DNA of 8,652 nt from the NCBI GenBank assembly GCA_025210575.1, contig JAOARK010000266.1, positions 1 to 8,652 of the forward strand. Reading direction: 5' to 3'. Shown piece by piece: positions 6,347 to 8,652 of this stretch. This DNA comes from Schleiferiaceae bacterium. Its GTDB lineage: Bacteria; Bacteroidota; Bacteroidia; Flavobacteriales; Schleiferiaceae. Made by a program: the position numbers and the translations under genes. Under the pieces are notes generated by a model, which saw only the letters and a list, made by a program, of their open reading frames with translations, made no database searches and was not told the origin of the DNA. How positions within the stretch are numbered: position 1 is the stretch's first letter; every line of letters starts with the position of its first letter.

Positions 6347-6359
6347 ACGTAGGACGTTA
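6345..6359. promoter_or_regulatory. 15-bp perfect inverted repeat touching the -7 box (possible operator)
   Basis: TAACGT (6345-6350), spacer AGG, ACGTTA (6354-6359): 6-bp arms with a 3-base spacer. The palindrome shares its last two bases with the TA of the -7 box at 6339-6346 and occupies the -33/-7 interval, where a repressor or activator could bind. It is not followed by a T-tract, so it is not a terminator. A chance palindrome of this size is possible; its position is the only argument. Confidence 0.35.
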
Positions 6360-6396
6360 CATTAATTGATGCTAAAAGTTGTTAATTATTAATCGG

Positions 6397-7641
6397 TTAT
6401 TCATACCGAAGCGCATCTATAGGATCTTGCTTGGCCGCCTTGCTAGCTGGATAAATCCCAGCAACAACTCCAACTACAAAACAGAGTATAAAAGCAAGTA
6501 TTATCCAGTTCCAAGGAATGAAAAAAGCACCCCCTATGGTATACGCAACAATATTGCCAATAGCTATACCAATAACTGCGCCAAACAACCCTCCAACCTG
6601 AGTGATAATTACAGCTTCTGTCAAGAATTGAATAAGAATATTCGAGCTCTTTGCACCTATTGCCTTTCTGGTTCCTATTTCTTTTGTTCGTTCAGTAACC
6701 GAGACCAACATCATATTCATAAGTGATATTGAAGCACTAAAGAGTGTAATGATCCCGATAAACATAGCAGCATAGGTAACACTGCTCATTAATTCAATTA
6801 AAATCGATGCAAGGTTATCGCTTCTCGTTATCGCAAAATTGGACTTTTCTTTTGGTGCTAATTTGCGCACCGCGCGCATTACCCCTTTAGCTTCGCCAAT
6901 AGTTGCCTCTAGTTTTTCACCAGAAGAAGCCATGACATTTAAATTATAAGTTCTGTTAGGTGAAGCATATGAACCTCTGGCATTATTCACTGTTATATAG
7001 ACTGAGCGATCACCTGAGAAAATATTGCTACTTCCTTTAGACTTCATAACACCTACGATCTTAAATCTTCTTCCTCTTAATGTAATTGCCTTGCCAAGCG
7101 GATCTTCATCTTCGTAAAGTAGATCTTTGATTTCCGGACCAATAATGGCAACAGGTCTGGCTTGTTCATTATCAAATTTGGTAAACGCTCTACCACGATC
7201 AATTTCCAATCCGTTGGTAACGAGAAAATTCTCGTCAATAGCCCATACTTGTGTGTTGGGGTTGGTTTTTTTTGACTTGTACTTAGCCTCAGCCATACCT
7301 GAAGCCATGTATGAAATGGATACAATGCTTCCACCATAAGTGAAACGCTCTTTAAAGGTTTTTGCTTCTTCGTAGGTAATTGCCGGATTTGGCTTGGGCC
7401 GTGTCCCTCTTCTTCCTATAAATATGGATCTTTCTTTATTCGATACAGAAAAAGTAGTCGCTCCAAGTGCAGAAAACTCACCAGTAATAGATTGTTGAAT
7501 GGCATCTATTGCAGTGAGAATACCCACTAAGGCCATAATACCGAATGAGATAATCAATGCAGTGATGATTGCTCTTGTAAGCTGAGCTCGAATTGCTCTG
7601 ACTGCTATTCGAATGTTTTCTCTAAAAAGTGAGGTTTTCAT
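6397..7641 (-). CDS. ABC transporter permease of the FtsX/MacB family
   Basis: A 414-residue inner-membrane permease of the type VII ABC (MacB/FtsX/LolC) superfamily, which uses ATP hydrolysis by a partner protein to drive mechanical work on periplasmic substrates or efflux. The layout is typical: TM1 about 21-45 (LTRAIITALIISFGIMALVG), a periplasmic MacB-PCD region about 46-285, then TM2 about 288-312, the conserved coupling segment TERTKEIGTRKAIGA at 316-330, TM3 about 345-368 and TM4 about 376-398, ending YPASKAAKQDPIDALRYE, a classic family C-terminus. The reading frame extends to a TTG at 7695, but the ATG at 7641 fits the usual N-terminus (a short amphipathic stretch before TM1) and lies just downstream of a perfect -7 box. 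Length is normal for the family. No ATPase or membrane-fusion partner is adjacent: the upstream neighbour is divergent and the downstream gene is unrelated. Substrate unknown. Confidence 0.95.
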   Translation of the reverse strand: MKTSLFRENIRIAVRAIRAQLTRAIITALIISFGIMALVGILTAIDAIQQSITGEFSALGATTFSVSNKERSIFIGRRGTRPKPNPAITYEEAKTFKERFTYGGSIVSISYMASGMAEAKYKSKKTNPNTQVWAIDENFLVTNGLEIDRGRAFTKFDNEQARPVAIIGPEIKDLLYEDEDPLGKAITLRGRRFKIVGVMKSKGSSNIFSGDRSVYITVNNARGSYASPNRTYNLNVMASSGEKLEATIGEAKGVMRAVRKLAPKEKSNFAITRSDNLASILIELMSSVTYAAMFIGIITLFSASISLMNMMLVSVTERTKEIGTRKAIGAKSSNILIQFLTEAVIITQVGGLFGAVIGIAIGNIVAYTIGGAFFIPWNWIILAFILCFVVGVVAGIYPASKAAKQDPIDALRYE

Positions 7642-7658
7642 TTGATTGTTTCGAACTT

Positions 7659-7666
7659 CAAAACTA
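7659..7666 (-). promoter_or_regulatory. -7 promoter box of the ABC permease gene
   Basis: On the minus strand these bases read TAGTTTTG, a full match to TAnnTTTG. The box lies 17 bases before the ATG at 7641, implying a short leader of about 10 bases and arguing against the upstream TTG start at 7695. A TTG at 7695-7693 could be a -33 box, but its spacing of about 26 bases is longer than usual. Confidence 0.5.
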
Positions 7667-7714
7667 ATAGATTTAAGCCATCGAATAGTTCTCAAAAATT
7701 AAATAACACCAAGT

Positions 7715-7722
7715 TATATTTG
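7715..7722 (+). promoter_or_regulatory. -7 promoter box for the small gene and phosphatase gene
   Basis: TATATTTG on the plus strand fully matches the Bacteroidota -7 consensus and faces right, back to back with the permease promoter 48 bases away. Transcription would start at about 7726-7731, at or just beside the GTG of the small gene (7728), so the small gene would be translated almost leaderless, or the small-ORF region would instead be the leader of the phosphatase gene. No clear -33 box. Confidence 0.5.
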
Positions 7723-7727
7723 ACCCC

Positions 7728-7865
7728 GTGGAAAAGAAGCTTCAGCAAAAAATAGAGATCAAACCAAATCCCCAAGGTTCATTAGGGATATTAGCTTTAG
7801 GAGCGATCGGAGTAAAAGCATGGAGAGCCGAAAGAGCAAAAAATGAGCAAAACAAAAAAGCCTAA
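7728..7865 (+). CDS. probable small protein of 45 residues, overlapping the phosphatase gene
   Basis: A short frame from GTG (7728) to TAA (7863-7865), closed upstream by a stop at 7704-7706; GTG is the only usual start in it. The product is very basic and has three parts: a charged start (MEKKLQQKIEIK), a Gly/hydrophobic middle (GSLGILALGAIGVKAW, residues 17-32) and a charged tail (RAERAKNEQNKKA). The middle is too short and Gly-rich for a clear membrane span but could lie on a membrane. Its last 23 bases overlap the start of the phosphatase gene in another frame, an arrangement typical of translational coupling. I do not recognise a family. Support is the overlap, the protein-like composition and the promoter box just upstream; the near-zero leader and lack of a ribosome site count against it. 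Confidence 0.5.
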   Translation: MEKKLQQKIEIKPNPQGSLGILALGAIGVKAWRAERAKNEQNKKA

Positions 7866-8652
7866 AACTTTGCTCATTGGCTGGGATGCAGCCGATTGGA
7901 ATGTGATAACCCCCCTAATTAATAAAGGGGTGATGCCCACATTGGCTAACCTGATTTCAAAAGGTAGCCATGGAAAAATAGCCACTTTGAATCCACCTCT
8001 TTCTCCCCTCTTGTGGACTTCAATTGCCACGGGTAAAAGAGCTTATGACCATGGCATTACAGGTTTTACCGAATTAGGTCCTGATCAAAAAACGGTAAGA
8101 GCCATTCGAGGCTCTTCTCGAACCGCCAAAACCTTTTGGGAAATCTTTTCTGAGAATAACATTAAAACCAATGTAATTGGTTGGTGGCCGAGTCATCCAG
8201 CGGAAGCTGTAAATGGACATATGGTCTCAAATTTTTATGGGTTGTGCAATATTTCCTATGGCGAAGAATGGCCCATGATGTCACGTACTGTTTATCCCAA
8301 CAAGGTTGAAGAAGTTTTAAAAGAGCTCCGTCTTCACCCTGGAGAGTTGACACCAGAAATATTAAAACCATTTTTTCCAGATGCCGAGAATTTACTTTCC
8401 AACAATGATGAAGTGCTTCGTAGTGTGATGAAAATCTTAGCTCATTGCTCTAGTATACACAATGCAACCACCTGGCTAATGGAAAACACGGAGTGGGATT
8501 GTACCGCAGTTTACTACGATGCTTTAGATCACTTCAGTCATCTTGCGATGAAATATCATCCTCCAAAAATAGATGGAATTTCGTCTAGAGATTTTAAGAA
8601 CTATCATTACATCGTAGAGGCTGCATACCGATTTCATGACATGATGTTAGAT
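7843..8652 (+). CDS. alkaline-phosphatase-superfamily protein (type I phosphodiesterase/nucleotide pyrophosphatase-like), 3' end outside the window
   Basis: The ATG at 7843 opens a frame that stays open to the window edge, giving 270 residues. It belongs to the type I phosphodiesterase/nucleotide pyrophosphatase branch (PF01663-like) of metal-dependent alkaline-phosphatase-fold hydrolases, which cleave phosphate mono- or diesters. Visible active-site parts: LLIGWDAADW with the first metal ligand Asp15; VMPTLANLISKGSHG; TLNPPLSPLLWTSIATGKRA with a likely nucleophile at Ser54 (the position of the NPP threonine); the DHGITGF signature at 69-75; and YYDALDHFSHL with likely metal ligands Asp229 and His233. 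The remaining metal ligands and any C-terminal extension lie beyond the edge. It has no signal peptide, so this part appears cytoplasmic. Close Bacteroidota relatives can carry C-terminal TPR repeats (recalled, not visible here). A purine-rich AAAGAG lies 6 bases before the ATG. Substrate unknown. Confidence 0.93.
   Translation, partial: MSKTKKPKTLLIGWDAADWNVITPLINKGVMPTLANLISKGSHGKIATLNPPLSPLLWTSIATGKRAYDHGITGFTELGPDQKTVRAIRGSSRTAKTFWEIFSENNIKTNVIGWWPSHPAEAVNGHMVSNFYGLCNISYGEEWPMMSRTVYPNKVEEVLKELRLHPGELTPEILKPFFPDAENLLSNNDEVLRSVMKILAHCSSIHNATTWLMENTEWDCTAVYYDALDHFSHLAMKYHPPKIDGISSRDFKNYHYIVEAAYRFHDMMLD

Noticed and set aside
6347..6396. AT-rich near-palindrome (TTAATTATTAA, about 6382-6392) after the permease stop as a terminator.
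   Set aside because: The stem is short, AT-only, and lacks a following T-tract; I would not call it a terminator.
6379..7339. Open frames within the permease on both strands (6379-6726 plus, 7077-7337 minus, 7127-7339 plus).
   Set aside because: They overlap a certain permease gene in other frames and lack any domain pattern.
7642..7695. Extension of the permease to an upstream TTG at 7695 (18 extra residues).
   Set aside because: It would run through the -7 box (7659-7666); the ATG at 7641 gives the usual short amphipathic start before TM1.
7797..8371. Minus-strand open frames at 7797-8030 and 8162-8371.
   Set aside because: They are antisense to the clear phosphatase gene, whose motifs fix the coding strand.

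Overview
The window looks like chromosomal DNA of a Bacteroidota bacterium, probably from the Flavobacteriales. The evidence is low GC, A-rich leaders without Shine-Dalgarno sites, Bacteroidota-type -7 boxes (TAnnTTTG) in front of genes, and a type IX secretion (T9SS) type A C-terminal sorting domain on a very large exported protein. The rank below phylum is an inference from style, not from a marker gene.

Layout. (1) 1-114, minus: the first 38 codons of a secreted protein whose remainder lies outside the window. (2) 115-248: spacer with the rho-independent terminator of the giant gene and a weak promoter candidate for gene 1. (3) 249-6311, minus: one 2020-residue multidomain secreted protein filling about 70% of the window. 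Its order is signal peptide, CUB, PKD, four long repeat units, two PKD, T9SS sorting domain. (4) 6312-6396: spacer with a perfect -7 box and an adjacent palindrome. (5) 6397-7641, minus: an FtsX/MacB-type ABC transporter permease. (6) 7642-7727: a short divergent promoter region with one -7 box for each direction. (7) 7728-7865, plus: a probable 45-residue small protein with a GTG start. (8) 7843-8652, plus: the first 270 residues of an alkaline-phosphatase-superfamily (type I phosphodiesterase) protein, running off the right edge and overlapping the small gene by 23 bases.

Most interesting content. The giant protein is built from Ig-like 'choice-of-anchor D' (ASH/HYDIN-like) domains alternating with BACON-like beta-sandwich domains. 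Each of the four BACON-like domains is split at the same point by a different inserted 'guest' domain: a LamG-like jelly roll, an unrecognised module with paired WGGTSG motifs, a catalytically dead-looking class I glutamine amidotransferase/ThuA-like domain, and an unrecognised beta-rich module. Cysteines recur at an almost fixed 23-60-25 spacing while the guests vary, suggesting a disulfide-stapled stalk that displays exchangeable domains. The protein is most likely a cell-surface or secreted adhesin-like or scaffold protein; no substrate can be read from the sequence.

The genes do not form an obvious pathway. The permease and the giant protein each have their own promoter-like box and need not be co-transcribed. 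The small protein and the phosphatase form a tight overlapping pair. I see no tRNA, rRNA, CRISPR array, transposase or prophage gene.
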